From positions 371,969 through 435,968 of the forward strand of contig JAEMGR010000010.1 in the NCBI GenBank assembly GCA_016458225.1: 64,000 bases of DNA. Direction: 5' to 3'. Made by a program: the position numbers and the translations under genes. The notes under the pieces are model-generated. The model did not search any database, was not told where the DNA came from, and saw only the letters and a program-made list of their open reading frames with translations. The stretch comes from Myxococcaceae bacterium JPH2 (GTDB taxonomy: Bacteria > Myxococcota > Myxococcia > Myxococcales > Myxococcaceae). Positions 62,867-64,000 of this stretch are shown here, in pieces (the stretch's first letter is position 1; each line of letters begins with the position of its first letter).

Positions 62867-63466
62867 TCAGAACGTGTACTTCACGCGAGGGAACACGGCG
62901 AACGTCATGATGTTCGGCCCGAAGATGTAGCGACCCATCAGGTCCGCGCCCACGGAGAAGTGGTCGAACGACGTCGCATACTCCAAGCCCACCCCCGCGC
63001 CCGCGTTGAAGGCATTGGTGGCGCGGCCGGGATCTCCACCATCCGAGTCCACAGGAGATGGATCCAACCGCGTGTAGCCCGCGGCGATCTTCGGCGTCAG
63101 GTAGAAGCGATTGGCCAGCCGCAGATGGTACGCGGCGGTCAGGTCGCCAAACGTCACGGTGAAGTTGTCCGACAGCGAGCAGATGTCGGAGTTCGGCAAG
63201 AAGCCGGCGAAGCAGTTCGCGGCGGACGAGCCCAAGCCGAAGTGCGCGCCCAACGACAGGCGCTCGGTCAAGTCGTAGCCAATGCCGAGCTGCAGGTACG
63301 ACTGGGCGTTCGAATAGGAGTTCTCGCCGCCCACGGTGAAGAAGACGCCGACATCCGTCTCGGTGAAGAAGCCACGGCGCGGCTTGAACTCCACACCCTC
63401 GGGAGGCGTTTCCGCCAGGGCGGGGACGGACAGCGCGAGCGCGGCCAACAGCAAGGACTTCTTCAC
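62867..63466 (-). CDS. Outer-membrane beta-barrel protein
   Basis: 199 residues. A signal peptide MKKSLLLAALALSVPALAE is followed by alternating beta strands and a C-terminal aromatic residue (VKYTF), typical of outer-membrane barrels. Two cysteines (NCFAGFLPNSDIC) may form a disulfide in a loop. GTG 63466 has GGAGG upstream. It lies upstream of an AgmX/PglI-like gene in the same direction. Small barrels of this kind occur in the myxobacterial gliding machinery, for example the Cgl/Glt proteins, but I cannot assign it to a named one from sequence alone. Confidence 0.75.
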   Translation of the reverse strand: MKKSLLLAALALSVPALAETPPEGVEFKPRRGFFTETDVGVFFTVGGENSYSNAQSYLQLGIGYDLTERLSLGAHFGLGSSAANCFAGFLPNSDICSLSDNFTVTFGDLTAAYHLRLANRFYLTPKIAAGYTRLDPSPVDSDGGDPGRATNAFNAGAGVGLEYATSFDHFSVGADLMGRYIFGPNIMTFAVFPRVKYTF

Positions 63467-63611
63467 AGGGCCTCCCGTCTAACGAGCCCTCCCGAATCCT
63501 CCGGAAGCAGCGCGAGACGTTAGTGATGCCCCGGGCCACTCGGCAATGTCGGCCCAGGGCGAAACCGGCGAGGTGCGTTGCGTCCCCGCCACTCGCGACG
63601 AACGGAGGTGT

Positions 63612-64000
63612 TCAGCCCTCGCCCCCGCCACCGGCATCCGTGCCCGCGGGCGAGAACAGCCAGGGGTACGTCACCGACACCACGCCGCCGCCCTTGGGCT
63701 CGGGGAACTTCCAGCGACGGATGCGCGCCAGCATGCAGTTCTCCGCCGAGGTGCTGCCCAGCGTCGACTCGGAGACGGACGCATCCGCCACCGCGCCCGT
63801 CGGGTCGATGGTGAAGGCCACCGCCACCTTGCCCGCGAGGCTCGGGTTCTTGTTCAGCTCGGACTCGTAGCAGTACTTGATCTCCCCCTGGTGGCGCCGG
63901 ATGACCTTGGCGATGACGTCCTTGTCCAGGCCGCCCACCACCGTCGTCTTGCCAGGGATGACGCGGGTGACGCTCTTGCCGCGCCCGCCCAGGTCGATGC
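63612..64000 (-). CDS. AgmX/PglI-type C-terminal domain protein, C-terminal part, cut by right edge
   Basis: About 129 residues are visible and the N-terminus lies outside. The segment KVIRRHQGEIKYCYESELNKNPSLAGKVAVAFTIDPTGAV, followed by ENCMLARIRRWKFPEP and GGVVSVTYPWLF, matches the TonB-like C-terminal domain of myxobacterial AgmX/PglI proteins, with its two conserved Cys. AgmX is part of the gliding motility machinery, and many proteins with this tail have other or unknown roles. It ends in a Gly/Glu-rich tail. It lies upstream of a barrel protein in the same direction, 145 bases apart. Confidence 0.8.
   Translation of the reverse strand, partial: IDLGGRGKSVTRVIPGKTTVVGGLDKDVIAKVIRRHQGEIKYCYESELNKNPSLAGKVAVAFTIDPTGAVADASVSESTLGSTSAENCMLARIRRWKFPEPKGGGVVSVTYPWLFSPAGTDAGGGGEG

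Overview
This window is GC-rich, with strong G/C preference at third codon positions. It almost certainly comes from a myxobacterium of the Myxococcaceae. Supporting signs are a MYXO-CTERM-like tail on a surface protein, an AgmX/PglI-type C-terminal domain at the right edge, an IF3 with a long C-terminal tail and an ATC start (as known for Myxococcus Dsg), Hanks-type kinase, FHA, TPR and zinc-ribbon proteins, and a sigma-54 activator. I see about 50 protein genes on both strands. I see no rRNA, tRNA, CRISPR array, insertion sequence or prophage. It reads as core chromosome rather than an island.

Layout. 1-2030 (minus): aspartokinase, a ComEA-like helix-hairpin-helix protein and a zinc-ribbon protein cut by the left edge. 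2170-8905 (plus): histidine ammonia-lyase, then a giant TPR protein of about 1690 residues. 8909-10660 (minus): small membrane protein, thymidylate kinase with an altered P-loop, CinA/MoeA-like protein. 10881-12005 (plus): RibBA whose GTP cyclohydrolase II half looks degenerate. 11998-18787 (minus): greA, recG (unusually long N-terminus), pcm, GNAT-like protein, triple zinc-ribbon protein, threonine synthase. 18973-19503: FHA protein. 19539-27766 (minus): bacterial alpha-2-macroglobulin coupled to penicillin-binding protein 1C, a periplasmic defence and repair pair. 27953-31171: Ser/Thr kinase, small secreted protein, SUKH-like protein. 31347-36265 (plus): alkyltransferase-like protein, two tandem DUF4139 proteins and a beta-barrel protein. 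36272-41271: Cys-rich exported protein, old yellow enzyme, peptide deformylase, unknown protein, fatty acid desaturase, class 3 lipase. 41413-44078 (plus): acyltransferase, Omp85-like protein, and a gene broken by a one-base frameshift. 44082-45941 (minus): DUF4091 surface protein.

46435-47133 is infC. 47320-50568 (minus) is carB. 50704-51405 is an exported Pro/Ala-rich protein. 51470-56019 (minus) holds an unknown TIM-barrel-like protein, rsmD, coaD and an aspartate aminotransferase, with a CDF metal exporter upstream. 56070-60632 (plus) holds a PocR-domain sigma-54 activator coupled to an alpha/beta hydrolase, then typA. 60698-64000 holds an AraC-type regulator divergent from an SDR-like oxidoreductase, an outer-membrane barrel, and the C-terminus of an AgmX/PglI-like protein.

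The most notable points are the non-AUG start and structured leader of infC, two enzymes with eroded catalytic signatures (Tmk P-loop, RibA half of RibBA), the 72-residue super-repeat in the TPR giant, three 20-bp palindromic repeats between convergent genes at 51421-51480, the paired DUF4139 genes, the alkyltransferase-like protein, and the frameshifted gene at 43672-44078. I did not find a convincing wholly new multi-gene system. The best candidates for undescribed function are the DUF4139 pair with its barrel protein and the PocR activator-hydrolase unit.
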